A DNA stretch of 64,000 bases from Olavius algarvensis Delta 4 endosymbiont (GTDB lineage Bacteria; Desulfobacterota; Desulfobacteria; Desulfobacterales; CAJINA01). The notes under the pieces were generated by a model. It saw nothing but the letters and a program-made list of their open reading frames with translations. It did no database searches and was not told where the DNA came from. Below, in pieces: positions 16,740 through 26,519 of this stretch (the first letter of the stretch is position 1; every line of letters starts with the position of its first letter). A program made the position numbers and the translations under genes. Location of the stretch: NCBI GenBank assembly GCA_905176665.1, contig CAJINA010000119.1, positions 62,001-126,000 of the forward strand, read 5' to 3'.

Positions 16740-18782
16740 ATGTTCTTCAACCCAAGCCCTTCAAATAGCGCGAAAGGTCCGAATTCATTGCACAGACTTC
16801 TTGAAAAATTGCCCGCCAAGCAGCAAGCCTCCCTTGAAGAACTGATCTTGGAAATTAACGCCGCCACCTCAGCGGGACGGGGTGAACGCATTCTCGGCCT
16901 GCTGGAAAATTGGCTATTGGATGATGAACAGCGCGAGGTTCTGGGATTGAATCCCTGGAATATCTATTTGCTCCAGGCCGCCGCTCATCTTTATGCGCCT
17001 GATGCGGGTTCGGTTGCAGCGCGCCTGCAACAGGGGCCTACATCAATTCTGGACGATGAGGCCCTGGCCGGCATCCTGATCCGAATCTGTTTTCTGGCGG
17101 CCGGCGGCGATGGGGATGCCGCCGACTTAAACGGGGCCGAGAAACAGGATTATGCCGGGGCACCGGTCAACATTGCTCTGCTGGCCACCGCGATTCAACT
17201 GGCGGCTACCCTTGATCCATCCCATCCTGACACGGCGCGGGGCATTGCGAGCACACTGCCGTCTGAAGGCCGGATGCCGTTCGACCAATTTTGCAAACAT
17301 TATAACGTTCTGTATGTGGGCCCGCATGCATACGCACCCGGAACGATCCAGGTCAAACTCCATTGCACACACCCGGAAGTCCATCGTGCGCTGAAGCACC
17401 ACGAAAGTCGGGTGCAGAAGCTGCTGCATCAGGCCAACGGTCAGGTGAGCCCGCGGTTTCTGTTTTCCGAAGTCACCTACGAGATCGATCCCGACGGGTA
17501 TACGCCCCTGGACATGAAATTTTCCGTGGATTCCACTGCCGCGCTTCAGCTTTTCATGGGCAACCGGCTCTATGCCGACAAACGCGTTTTTCTGCGCGAG
17601 CTGATTCAGAACGCGGTCGACGCCTGTAATCTGAAGAAACTCTTTGATGCGGATTACACCCCCGACATTTCGATCGAGTTCGATGACAACATCGACGAAA
17701 TTATTTTTCGGGACAACGGCATCGGCATGGATCGCCAGTGGATCGAGAAGTACTTTCTTAAAATAGGCATCTCCTTCTACCAGTCCGGCGACATCAAGGC
17801 CATCAATCGTAACCGGATCGATTTCAATTTCATCAGCCAGTTCGGTATCGGGTTTCTATCCGCTTTTCTCGTTTCGGATAAGATCGTCATCAAGACCCGC
17901 AAGAACAGCAGCCCCGGCTTGTTGATTACAATTACAAACCTTCAGGACTATTTCGATGTCCGTTTTGCACCCGAAGACTGCGCCCCCGGCACGGAAGTCA
18001 AACTTTTTCTGAAACAGTCCAAGATCAACTATTGCCGCAGCCTGGAATACATCGGCTATCTCAAGATCAATATCCGCTACCTCAATATTCCCGTAACACT
18101 GCAGGACCACGAGGGCCGGACCACGATTCTCGGGCAGAACCAGTTGGCCTACAATATGGATGAAAGGTATGGGTGTGATTTTGTGGCCAACCTGGATTTT
18201 CCCGATTCCAAAGGCTACCTGTTTCTTAAAGCCAAACGGAATTCAGAGCATATCCATGCCCTGGAAGCTGCCAGCGGCGGCGTGTCGATTTTCCAGGATG
18301 GGATTTTCGTCACCCAGACCGATGCCCTGCTGCCGGAAGGTGCCCGGCAAAACGTGGTGGGTCGGATCAATCTCACCGGCAAGGACAAGTGCGAACTGAG
18401 CATGGATCGCAACCGCATCTTCTGGACAGGCAAGCAACTGCAGAACATCAAGCGTACGATTCGGTTGGGCATGGTGGACCTGGCCAACCAGCTTTTGACG
18501 GCCGCCCTTGCACTGGAACCACCGGTGCACACCGAAAGCAGCCTGGTCAATCACCTGGCGATTTTCTTTGACTTCAACGAGATTGATGATGAAATGTACC
18601 GCCGCCTGGGACAGCCCGTGAGGGAGATTGTGGCCAAGCGGTTTCGAGATTTTGTACGCGTCAACTTTGCCCACGCCCTGAAAAACAGGCGGGCCCCCGA
18701 AGCCGATGGCTACAGTGAAACGTGGCAGCAGGAGATTTTGGCATCTTTTGCGAAAAGGGGACGGCCGACACCTTTAAACTGA
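16740..18782 (+). CDS. HSP90-like GHKL ATPase with novel N-terminal region
   Basis: The 680-residue protein has an HSP90-type nucleotide pocket in the middle: VFLRELIQNAVDAC (about residue 285), FRDNGIGMDRQWIEKYFLK (about 323) and FGIGFLSAFLVSDKIVI (about 367). The region beyond resembles the HtpG middle domain only weakly. Residues 1-270 form a helical region with no family I recognise. The C-terminal segment lacks a clear dimerisation domain. Eleven bases separate it from the upstream ADP-ribosylglycohydrolase gene, so they are probably co-transcribed. Specialised stand-alone HSP90-like ATPase is the best label; partners are unknown. Confidence 0.8.
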   Translation: MFFNPSPSNSAKGPNSLHRLLEKLPAKQQASLEELILEINAATSAGRGERILGLLENWLLDDEQREVLGLNPWNIYLLQAAAHLYAPDAGSVAARLQQGPTSILDDEALAGILIRICFLAAGGDGDAADLNGAEKQDYAGAPVNIALLATAIQLAATLDPSHPDTARGIASTLPSEGRMPFDQFCKHYNVLYVGPHAYAPGTIQVKLHCTHPEVHRALKHHESRVQKLLHQANGQVSPRFLFSEVTYEIDPDGYTPLDMKFSVDSTAALQLFMGNRLYADKRVFLRELIQNAVDACNLKKLFDADYTPDISIEFDDNIDEIIFRDNGIGMDRQWIEKYFLKIGISFYQSGDIKAINRNRIDFNFISQFGIGFLSAFLVSDKIVIKTRKNSSPGLLITITNLQDYFDVRFAPEDCAPGTEVKLFLKQSKINYCRSLEYIGYLKINIRYLNIPVTLQDHEGRTTILGQNQLAYNMDERYGCDFVANLDFPDSKGYLFLKAKRNSEHIHALEAASGGVSIFQDGIFVTQTDALLPEGARQNVVGRINLTGKDKCELSMDRNRIFWTGKQLQNIKRTIRLGMVDLANQLLTAALALEPPVHTESSLVNHLAIFFDFNEIDDEMYRRLGQPVREIVAKRFRDFVRVNFAHALKNRRAPEADGYSETWQQEILASFAKRGRPTPLN

Positions 18783-18823
18783 ATGTTGCCGATAGGCGCC
18801 CTAGGCTCAACTGCCGAAGGCAC

Positions 18824-19060
18824 TTATTCAGCGGCGGCATATCCCGCAGGCGTCAGAAACGCCGCGTTTTCCAGCTCGTTCATATCGACCAGCCCGTTTT
18901 TAAAAAGACGCTGCAAGGCATCGAAGGTATCGCTGGGAGCCTGGTCCAGGGCGGCTACGATCCGGCTGATATCAAGGATGCCGGGCGGTCCGCTAAAATC
19001 CCACTCTTTGGCCAACAACCGCAGTATCCGAATTTCAGACGGATCAAACGCCATGGGCAT
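18824..19060 (-). CDS. Small winged-helix-like protein (78 aa)
   Basis: Starts with MPMAFDPSEIRILRLLAKEW and has helices ISRIVAALDQ and FDALQRLFKNGLVDMNELE, ending FLTPAGYAAAE. This is the look of a small winged-helix DNA-binding or MarR/PadR-like domain, but the match is weak. It lies 31 bases before rpsD on the same strand, so it may be the last gene of that transcript. No function assigned. Confidence 0.5.
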   Translation of the reverse strand: MPMAFDPSEIRILRLLAKEWDFSGPPGILDISRIVAALDQAPSDTFDALQRLFKNGLVDMNELENAAFLTPAGYAAAE

Positions 19061-19091
19061 GCCTCTATCTCTTAATCGGCCATCACCCCGC

Positions 19092-19706
19092 TTAGCGGGC
19101 GTAATACTCGATCACCTTGCTAAATTCACAATGGACCTTCACTTCTTCTCGGGTAGGCTCCCGCGTCAGGCGCGCGCTCAACCCGTCTTCCAGCCGCTCG
19201 AGGTAAGGCGGTGTCGGCCGGGCCACGAGTTCTTCCGCGGCTGATACGAATGTCGGTATTTTACGGCTGGCCGGCTTGACCGACACGACATCGCCGGGTG
19301 TCACGGGGCAGGACGGTATGTCGACTTTGCGGTCATTGACCAGGATATGCCCATGGCTGACGAACTGCCGGGCGGCCGGCATGGTGCGGGCAAAACCGCT
19401 TCTGAAAACCAGCGCATCCAGACGTCGTTCAAGGACCTGGACCAGGTTGTCAGCCGCATTGCCCGATTGGCGGACGGCCTTGCGGGCATAATTGCGCATC
19501 TGTTTCTCACGGATATTATACTGCAGGCGCAGCCGCTGCTTTTCGAGCAGCTGTTGCTTGAAATCCGACTCCTTGCCGCGCCGGATCTTCCGAGGACCGT
19601 GCTCGCCCGGCGGGTAAGGCCGGCGGTCCATATATTTTGAGGCTTTCGGGGTAAGCGCAATGTTCAGTTTGCGCGATAGTTTGACCTGTGGATTGGCAAC
19701 ACTCAT
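19092..19706 (-). CDS. rpsD: 30S ribosomal protein S4, isolated Cys-free copy
   Basis: The 204-residue sequence shows the S4 pattern: KLSRKLNIALTPKASKYM, the YPPGEHGPRKIRRGKESDFK start and the RNA-binding S4 domain (LVQVLERRLDALVFRSGFAR, AARQFVSHGHILVNDRKVDI). The N-terminal zinc Cys set of C+ paralogues is absent, so this is a C- type protein. SD AAGGAA precedes ATG 19706. In most bacteria rpsD lies in the alpha operon with rpsK and rpoA; here no other ribosomal gene is near, which suggests a second, stress- or zinc-regulated copy. Confidence 0.92.
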   Translation of the reverse strand: MSVANPQVKLSRKLNIALTPKASKYMDRRPYPPGEHGPRKIRRGKESDFKQQLLEKQRLRLQYNIREKQMRNYARKAVRQSGNAADNLVQVLERRLDALVFRSGFARTMPAARQFVSHGHILVNDRKVDIPSCPVTPGDVVSVKPASRKIPTFVSAAEELVARPTPPYLERLEDGLSARLTREPTREEVKVHCEFSKVIEYYAR

Positions 19707-19903
19707 CGAAAATTATTCCTTATATTTCAGCAGGCCGGCGGCCTGGGTTTTCAGATTTATGGGCTGACCTGAGTCACAGCCCGTTTTGCGGTATTACAAG
19801 TTAAAATGATTGCACCTCTTTACTATTTGTCAAATTGACCGGGCAATTTGTCCGTGATATTCATTTTGAACAATACCGTGCTTCAAGTAAAGGGGGGGTG
19901 ACC

Positions 19904-21133
19904 ATGTATATCAACTGCCATGCCCATATTTTCAATTTTCAGTCCGTCTTCACCCAGCAATCCGTCCAGACCCTGATAAACCGGATATTGGAAATGTCTC
20001 CGCCGGTCCTGGCGGATGACTATATCCGGCGCCTGGTCGAGGACCTTATGGCGGCCCGGGCATCCCATACAAAGCCGGAAGGAACGCTAGCCAGCTGGCT
20101 GATTGAATTCCAGGAGTCGGATACCCTTGCAGCTTTTTTCCAGCGTGCCAAAGCGGACACCGGGTCTAAACTCGAGCGCGCCAAAGCGCGCCTGGCAGCC
20201 CTGGCGGACAGGGAGAACCTCATGGAAAACGGTCGGATGCTGGATAGATTGTTTGCCGAGGATGATGGCACCGATGCCGGCACAAAGAGTGTGGCCGATT
20301 TTATCGATTTCATCCGGATCGGTTTTCTGCCGTCCATCCAGGATGTCGCCGATGAGATCATGGCGCAAACCCCGGATGGCGCCGGCATTGTGGCCTTGAC
20401 CATGGATATTACCCGCAGCGACCTGTTCGAACGGCAGTTTATAAAGCAGTTGGAGGATACGGCTGCCGCGGCCGCACGCTATTCCGGCCGGATATTTCCT
20501 TTTGTGGCCGTTAATCCAAACCGCTCGAATCATTACGCCCTTATGCTCAAAGCTTTGAATACATTAAACTTTACCGGGGTTAAGCTCTATCCGTCACTGG
20601 GATTCGCGATTGATTCACAAGCCATGCACGAAGTGTATGCTTACTGCGAAGGAAACCAGGTGCCCCTGCTCATGCACTGCAACCCGGGTGGCTATTATTA
20701 TGCCCGCAGATACATCGAGCACTCATCTCCGCGGCTTTGGAAGGCTATCTTGAAAACATTTCCTCAGCTGAAGATCTGTTACGGGCATTTTGGAGGCGGG
20801 GAAGGCCTGACCGGAACGCGTCTCCCGGACCAGACATCCTGGACCGGCCAGATATTGCAGTTGATGACCGAATACCCGGGCGTTTTCGCGGATATTTCTT
20901 ATCATGACGACCCCATGCAGGGCGGTCAGGACGAAACCCGCTATTTTGATAATCTGCAAAACCTTTTGCAAACAGATGTCATCAAGGAACGCATCCTGTT
21001 CGGGACCGATTTTTTCATGAACCGCGTGCGTCTGAAAGACAAAAACTACTGGTCCTTTTTCGCAGACCGCCTGGGTTCCGAATTTGATACCATCGCCAGG
21101 GTCAATCCGCAGCGGTTTTTGTTTTCATCCTGA
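19904..21133 (+). CDS. Amidohydrolase-related (metal-dependent) protein
   Basis: I start at ATG 19904 because AAAGGGGGGTGA lies just before it, in preference to an ATG at 19835. The protein begins YINCHAHIFNFQS (metal site HxH), continues with a TIM-barrel pattern and has the later motifs KLYPSLGFAID, LMHCNPGGYY, KICYGHFGGG and RILFGTDFFMN, which are metal and catalytic positions of the amidohydrolase-2 family (409 residues). The substrate cannot be inferred. The gene is alone on its strand here, flanked by opposite-strand rpsD and the ThiS-like gene. Confidence 0.85.
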   Translation: MYINCHAHIFNFQSVFTQQSVQTLINRILEMSPPVLADDYIRRLVEDLMAARASHTKPEGTLASWLIEFQESDTLAAFFQRAKADTGSKLERAKARLAALADRENLMENGRMLDRLFAEDDGTDAGTKSVADFIDFIRIGFLPSIQDVADEIMAQTPDGAGIVALTMDITRSDLFERQFIKQLEDTAAAAARYSGRIFPFVAVNPNRSNHYALMLKALNTLNFTGVKLYPSLGFAIDSQAMHEVYAYCEGNQVPLLMHCNPGGYYYARRYIEHSSPRLWKAILKTFPQLKICYGHFGGGEGLTGTRLPDQTSWTGQILQLMTEYPGVFADISYHDDPMQGGQDETRYFDNLQNLLQTDVIKERILFGTDFFMNRVRLKDKNYWSFFADRLGSEFDTIARVNPQRFLFSS

Positions 21134-21152
21134 CCATTTTTAAGATGATCTT

Positions 21153-21404
21153 CTAGGATACCTCCATCCGCGCATCCTTCAAACGCGGGAAGAATCCTAC
21201 CCGGTCACCATCTGAAAGGTGCGCGGCCGGGATAGTCTTGTGGCCATTGATGAAGACGCGTGATACTTTTTCGGCTGGGAAATCGAGCCGGTCGATCAGG
21301 TCACTGACCTTGTCACCGGGATTGACCTCGTAGGGCGTGGCATCTAGAAAATTACAGCTATCGCCATCGTCAAGGGGCGGAAAGCATTTCACTTTTACTT
21401 TCAT
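21153..21404 (-). CDS. MoaD/ThiS-like beta-grasp protein lacking terminal GG
   Basis: ATG 21404 (AAAGG seven bases before) gives 83 residues with the ThiS/MoaD order: strand VKCFPPL, helix DKVSDLIDRLDF, VSRVFINGH, and GDRVGFFP. The family normally ends in Gly-Gly for adenylation and sulfur transfer, but this one ends KDARMEVS, so it may act as a regulatory or partner domain instead. A GTG/ATG start two codons upstream is possible. Confidence 0.65.
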   Translation of the reverse strand: MKVKVKCFPPLDDGDSCNFLDATPYEVNPGDKVSDLIDRLDFPAEKVSRVFINGHKTIPAAHLSDGDRVGFFPRLKDARMEVS

Positions 21405-21566
21405 AATCATATTCCTTTTAAACCGGCAGATTTAATTGGCCGGGCATAAGGTTAGGTTATATCGTAGAGTAAGCATCGGGATTTAGCAGTCAATGGTGCC
21501 GGCCGGACAAAGAGCCAAAGATCTCTCTGTGATCATTGTCGGATTTGGTGCAAATCCAGCTATTTT

Positions 21567-24065
21567 TCAGTGGGTAGATGTTACACCGCTATCCGGATGG
21601 AAGGCGGAGAAGGATTCTTGCAAAGATTGAAATGCCTTCTGCAAATTTGAATACAGTACCTTGGCCAGGACGAGGTCCTCGTTTTGACCGGCCATTTCCA
21701 TTTCAAGGGCTGCCTTGCGGAGGACCGTCGCGCCAACATTGGCAGCAGACCCTTTGATCGTGTGGGCATAGTAAAAGATTTTTTCTAAATCGCCTTGTTC
21801 TATTGCAGCCTTCAGCCGCCGAAAACTAATCTCCGCGTCTTCAAGAAAAATCGGCCAAAGCTCGTTTAAAAATGTTTCATCACCGCCTAGTCTCTCGAGC
21901 AGGTCTTCACGATTGAAAACCATGATTTTTTCAGTGCGACCATTCTCAGCAAGCGGCCTCCCGTACAATTTTGATGCTTCGCTAAATCTCTCTATAGCGG
22001 CTTTCAATTTGTTTAACTGCAGAGGTTTCGCTAGCACATCGTTCATGCCGGCCTCTATGCACTGGGCGATATCCCGCTTCAATGCGTTCCCGGTCAATGC
22101 GATGATCGGCACATGGTGGTCCAAAACGTCTGATGCCGCATCGCGAACGATGCGGGTAGCCTGAAGCCCGTCCATTTCCGGCATTTGGATGTCCATAAGG
22201 ACTAAATCATACCGTTCTTTGCCAAGGATATCCAAGGCCCGTTTTCCATGGGGTGCGATGACGTATGTTATACCCAATTTTTCCAGCATGCGACCGGCAA
22301 CTTTCTGATTGACGAGCATATCCTCTACGAGCAAGACTTTCAGAGTGTTTAAACGACCACCCTGTTGGTGTGCGTGAGCGTCCACAACACTTTCCTTGCC
22401 GATTGCGGGCATTTCTTCAGCCGGACTGAAAATACCGCGCAGACACGCGGACAACTGGTCTCGTTTCACAGGTTTGGCCAGTGGTACGGCGCCTTGCGAC
22501 ACCCATTTAGGTACTTCCCGGGAAGGACCAAAGGTGCGTGATAGTAGAATTGGTGGGCGACTTTGGGCAGCTTTAACATCGGCGAGGAACGCATGCGACA
22601 ATGGAAACGCACTCCAGTCCAAATCTGCATCGAAGATCAGAAGATCCACTTGATCCTGGGGTGGGGCGCCAGGATTCAGACGTGAAATAAACGCCTCTGC
22701 ATCTGAGGCTGTATAAGGGCGAACACCCAGTGCGGATATGCAGGCACTGACAGATTCCAGAATACAGGGTCGCGTGGAGATAATTAAAACGTTCTTTTCA
22801 AGAATGTCAGCTGAAATTTTTTCTGGTCGGGTCTTATCGGGGGGCTGTTTGGCCAACACCACGGTGAACCAGAACGTTGTACCCTGGCCCTCTTCGCTGT
22901 GAACCCCAATGCTACCGCCCATGCCCTCCGCAAGTTGTTTAGAAATTGCAAGTCCCAGGCCAGTACCGCCGTACTTTCTGGTTGTCGAACTGTCGACTTG
23001 GGAAAAGGTTTTAAACAGGCGCGTTCTTCGCTCAGGCGGGATACCGATCCCCGTATCTGTCACTGAAAACCGCACCGTCAAACTGCGGTCCTCTTCATCA
23101 GCGATTTTCACGCGCACAATCACCTCACCGGATTCGGTGAACTTGATAGCGTTGCTGACCAGGTTCAGCAAAATCTGCCTAACGCGTCCAGGGTCTCCGA
23201 CAACTCCAGATGGAACCCGAGAATCGCAAACAAAGGCCAGTTCCAATCCGACCTCATGGGCTTTTTGCGCCATCATATCGAGAACGTTTTCGATCAACGC
23301 AACCAGGGGAAAATCGATCTGTTCATATTCCAGCTTACCGGCTTCGATTTTGGAAATATCCAATATGTCATTGATAATTTGTACCAGGGCCTCAGCGCCC
23401 TCGGTGATGGTCCGTACATAATCGGCCTGTTCGGCATCGAGGCGGGTATCCAAAAGAAGCTGCCCCATACCGATAACTGCGTTCATGGGCGTGCGGATTT
23501 CATGGCTCATATTAGCCAGGAATTCACTTTTTATCCGGTTTGCCCGCTCTGCCCCTGCAGCCATGGTATTGGCTTTTTCAATGGCCTTTTCTAACTGCAG
23601 GTTTACCGCATCCGTTTCGTTTTTGGCCTCCCGCAGCTGCCGCTCAAGCTTTGTCAGGCGATCGTGAGCCAAGCGCAGTTCTCTGCCTTTCTGTAAATTT
23701 TGACGGTTTTCACTATAGGGGATGCGGGCCTTTTCAATGATCAAAATACGCGTTTTGCCCAGTGCGAGGGCGGCAGCTTCAAGCGCGATTTCAGTAGCAT
23801 CGATATCCATTTCAATCCAGGGTCCAGAATTTAGGCGGCCTTTCGCATGGGTTTGCCAAAACTGTATGGCATCCGGAAGAAAATTATCCAAAAAGGGGAA
23901 TCTCGCCTGGAGTTTCGATGGCGCCTCCATGTCTGAACCTGGTTCCCATAATCGAGAGAACCAGTCGGGGTAGGGTGCCAGAGGTCTTAATTCGCCGTTC
24001 GCGCTACTTCCGAACACTGCCAGCTCAAATGCCGCGGCAATTTTCTTTAAGCCAATTTCTTTCAA
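21567..24065 (-). CDS. Hybrid sensor histidine kinase with two receivers and Hpt
   Basis: The 832-residue protein starts with TTG 24065 that overlaps the GTPase stop (TTGA). A soluble N-terminal region (no membrane segment, about 160 residues) is followed by a coiled coil, HisKA with [20 protein letters not shown] (His near 188), an HATPase with [20 protein letters not shown] and [15 protein letters not shown], a degenerate receiver, a second receiver ([20 protein letters not shown] and [17 protein letters not shown], Asp near 625) and a C-terminal Hpt domain with [13 protein letters not shown] (His near 769). This is BarA-like multi-step phosphorelay architecture. Last gene of the GTPase operon. 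Confidence 0.92.
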   Translation of the reverse strand: MKEIGLKKIAAAFELAVFGSSANGELRPLAPYPDWFSRLWEPGSDMEAPSKLQARFPFLDNFLPDAIQFWQTHAKGRLNSGPWIEMDIDATEIALEAAALALGKTRILIIEKARIPYSENRQNLQKGRELRLAHDRLTKLERQLREAKNETDAVNLQLEKAIEKANTMAAGAERANRIKSEFLANMSHEIRTPMNAVIGMGQLLLDTRLDAEQADYVRTITEGAEALVQIINDILDISKIEAGKLEYEQIDFPLVALIENVLDMMAQKAHEVGLELAFVCDSRVPSGVVGDPGRVRQILLNLVSNAIKFTESGEVIVRVKIADEEDRSLTVRFSVTDTGIGIPPERRTRLFKTFSQVDSSTTRKYGGTGLGLAISKQLAEGMGGSIGVHSEEGQGTTFWFTVVLAKQPPDKTRPEKISADILEKNVLIISTRPCILESVSACISALGVRPYTASDAEAFISRLNPGAPPQDQVDLLIFDADLDWSAFPLSHAFLADVKAAQSRPPILLSRTFGPSREVPKWVSQGAVPLAKPVKRDQLSACLRGIFSPAEEMPAIGKESVVDAHAHQQGGRLNTLKVLLVEDMLVNQKVAGRMLEKLGITYVIAPHGKRALDILGKERYDLVLMDIQMPEMDGLQATRIVRDAASDVLDHHVPIIALTGNALKRDIAQCIEAGMNDVLAKPLQLNKLKAAIERFSEASKLYGRPLAENGRTEKIMVFNREDLLERLGGDETFLNELWPIFLEDAEISFRRLKAAIEQGDLEKIFYYAHTIKGSAANVGATVLRKAALEMEMAGQNEDLVLAKVLYSNLQKAFQSLQESFSAFHPDSGVTSTH

Positions 24066-24577
24066 TCCGGGCTCTCTTTTTGAGTGTCAAGCAGGTTGAC
24101 GGCGAGTGATAGAAAAGCAGCCTCCACATTTTGGCCGCTTTTTGCGCTGGTTTCGAAAACAGTGTCGCCTTTTTCTCTCAGGGTCAAAATCAAATCCGGG
24201 TCAAATTCCCACAGGTCGGAAAGGTCCACTTTGTTGAACAAGAGTACGTAAGGCACTTTTCCAAATTCGGTTTCTGCTTTTTGAATCAAGCTGAGCGCTG
24301 TCTCCAAAGTATCCGCCCGAGTGCCATCCACCACGACCAGGTATCCGGCGGCGCCCCTCAGATAGGACATTTGCAGTTTATAAAACGCGTCTTCCCCGGC
24401 CAGGTCCCAAAGAATCCGGTTGACTGTCTGGCCGTTTGCAGTAATTGTCTTTTTATCGATTTTGACGCCCACGGTGGTAAGGTATTTTTCAGAGAAGATG
24501 CTGGTCACGAAACGTTGAACCAGCGATGTTTTGCCAACTGCAAACGAGCCAAGCATGCAGGTCTTTTTTTGGAGCAT
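24062..24577 (-). CDS. Ras-like small GTPase
   Basis: 171 residues with all G motifs: G1 [10 protein letters not shown], switch region [11 protein letters not shown]3 WDLAGED, G4 NKVD and G5 TSAK. SD GAAGGA lies before ATG 24577. Gap to the upstream OmpA-like gene is three bases and the stop overlaps the kinase start, so the genes are coupled. Bacterial Ras-like proteins of this kind (MglA relatives) act as switches on membrane or cytoskeletal machinery, usually with roadblock-domain partners; the upstream protein has such a region. No C-terminal lipidation motif is visible. Confidence 0.92.
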   Translation of the reverse strand: MLQKKTCMLGSFAVGKTSLVQRFVTSIFSEKYLTTVGVKIDKKTITANGQTVNRILWDLAGEDAFYKLQMSYLRGAAGYLVVVDGTRADTLETALSLIQKAETEFGKVPYVLLFNKVDLSDLWEFDPDLILTLREKGDTVFETSAKSGQNVEAAFLSLAVNLLDTQKESPD

Positions 24578-24580
24578 TCG

Positions 24581-26518
24581 CTAGCGTCCTTCCCCTGGCG
24601 GGCCGTTTAGATATGGTTGCAGCGTGATGCTGCGGTTCAACGCCTTGTCGGCAGCGGTCAACTCGTCGCGCACCGGTTCGTGCCAACCGGCACCCCGGGT
24701 GACGAGGTACTTGGATTGGGTGCCCTTCGCAACAAACACCGCCTTGACTCGATTTGCTCGATCCAGGCTCAAGGCCATGTTGCGCTGATCCGTGCCCGAG
24801 CGATCGGTATGGCCGACTATTTCGATGTATGGCTTTTTCCCCAGTTCAAGCCCCAGCATGATAAAACGCCCGACATCGCGTTGAATGCGCTGCAAGTCGT
24901 TCAGTTGGTCCTGCGTATGACCAGCGGTGTTTACCTGGAAAGGAAAAATCACGTTTTCGAGTCTTGCCTGCAAAGACGCCAGCTCGTCGGCTTCATGGCT
25001 ATCCACTTCATCGTCGGTGTATTGAACGATCCCGGTAATCTTCATCGCCCTCTTGCGCGTCTGTTTGATCCACGCCAGATCAGCTTTTCCCCGGGCGGAA
25101 AGATAACCATCGTGCAAGGTGAAACGGATGGTCGGCGGCGGCGCCAGGGCGTCTAAGTCGCCATTAACCAGTGCGGTCTCATCGAAACCCTGAACCCCGG
25201 AAATGGCCGGCACCAATCTGCGCGTGCGCAGAATCCAGCGGTAAGGAGCCGATCCGCGGGCTGATAAAATACCGGCATCTAATTTCAGTGTCACCGAGTC
25301 CGGTGGGTCGAGTAATCTCGCGGATCTGGCGAGGACTAGATCCGGATGCAGGGCCTGGTAGGGCTTGAACCGGTGTATTACCTTTTCGGGATTCAGCTGG
25401 GACTGTAATAAGAGTTTTGCTGGATCGACCGCCCGGGGATCACGTAAGCCGGCGATGTGGAGCTGGCCGTTCTTTATTTCGGAGGCGGTGATCACGATCC
25501 CTGTTTGACTTTTCAGTAGGTCCAGGTAGTCATTCCGATGAACGTTTTGCCGGTAAGCTACTACCGCCCAGGCCCCCAATCCTGCCATCAATCCCGTGAT
25601 CAGAAGGATCAGCAGGGGGGATACCCTTTTTTCTTTTTCGCGCAGTTGCAGTTCAATGCAAGCTTCTAACTTAGGCCTTGCCAGCTCGAAAGGTTTGTTG
25701 TCACCTTCGAAGGCTTCCATTTCCGCCTGCATTTCCAAGTGAATCGTTTCGAGAATCGCCTTGAATTTATCCCGCAGGTCGTGCGGAGCGTTGCCCCTTA
25801 TGGTAACGGCGAGTATCACCTGGGGCCCCTGTTCGATCCACAGGGTGACCTCTCCTACCTGAGCGGTCTCAAGGGATTGGTAGTGCTCCGTACCGAAAGA
25901 ATCACGCACGAAATCTTGTATGGCAGTGAGCATGCCCGAAACTAAATCTGCGTCTTGAATGTCCATATCAGCGGCAGCGACGTGCTGGAGCAACAAGCCG
26001 GTTTCCTTGTGAATTAGGAATACCTGTTCCACCCGGTAAAGCAGCATGTGCAGCATAACGACTTCGGCAAAGGGTTTGCCTGTGCGCATCGATTCGAGCC
26101 GCCACTTTAAGCCCTGCCATGAAAAGCTTTGTTCCAGGGCGGTATTCAGCGACTGCATCATCTGCTTAAAGGCTTCGGATATCGCTTTGCGGATTGCCGG
26201 TCCCATGACTGGAAAGAGGGCATCGACAAATGTGTTCAGGTCTCTCTTCACGGAGGCTTTGACGATCTTTTCAACGGTGGGCATCAGGGCCGACTCTAAG
26301 TGGCTGTCTTTCTGGGCGCTGAGCAGCACGGCCCGGGGGAGTACCCGACTAAGTTCACGGGCGTGGACTTCCGGGTTGTCCAGCCGCTGTTGCAGCGATT
26401 CGAGCCGGTCCTGTTCCGGCTCTAAAATCAAACGCCGCAGTTCTTGCAGCCGGCTCTCCTTTTGCCGCTCCTGGGGTCTTGCGGGAGGCATTTCGTTATC
26501 ATCGCCGCGAATACTCAA
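24581..26518 (-). CDS. Roadblock-like/transmembrane/OmpA-domain protein
   Basis: TTG 26518 start (GGAG ten bases before), 645 residues. Residues about 85-150 are helical (ALFPVMGPAIRKAI, QSFSWQGLKWRLESMRTGKP), residues about 150-285 resemble a roadblock/LC7 fold (VEQVFLIHKETGLLLQHVAA, DLVSGMLTAIQDFVRDSF), a single membrane helix spans about 301-322 (LLILLITGLMAGLGAWAVV), and the C-terminus carries an OmpA-like peptidoglycan-binding domain (YIEIVGHTDRSGTDQRN, LSLDRANRVKAVFVAKG). It would reach from cytoplasm to cell wall. Sits between the coiled-coil gene (1 base) and the GTPase gene. Confidence 0.85.
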   Translation of the reverse strand: MSIRGDDNEMPPARPQERQKESRLQELRRLILEPEQDRLESLQQRLDNPEVHARELSRVLPRAVLLSAQKDSHLESALMPTVEKIVKASVKRDLNTFVDALFPVMGPAIRKAISEAFKQMMQSLNTALEQSFSWQGLKWRLESMRTGKPFAEVVMLHMLLYRVEQVFLIHKETGLLLQHVAAADMDIQDADLVSGMLTAIQDFVRDSFGTEHYQSLETAQVGEVTLWIEQGPQVILAVTIRGNAPHDLRDKFKAILETIHLEMQAEMEAFEGDNKPFELARPKLEACIELQLREKEKRVSPLLILLITGLMAGLGAWAVVAYRQNVHRNDYLDLLKSQTGIVITASEIKNGQLHIAGLRDPRAVDPAKLLLQSQLNPEKVIHRFKPYQALHPDLVLARSARLLDPPDSVTLKLDAGILSARGSAPYRWILRTRRLVPAISGVQGFDETALVNGDLDALAPPPTIRFTLHDGYLSARGKADLAWIKQTRKRAMKITGIVQYTDDEVDSHEADELASLQARLENVIFPFQVNTAGHTQDQLNDLQRIQRDVGRFIMLGLELGKKPYIEIVGHTDRSGTDQRNMALSLDRANRVKAVFVAKGTQSKYLVTRGAGWHEPVRDELTAADKALNRSITLQPYLNGPPGEGR

Positions 26519-26519
26519 T

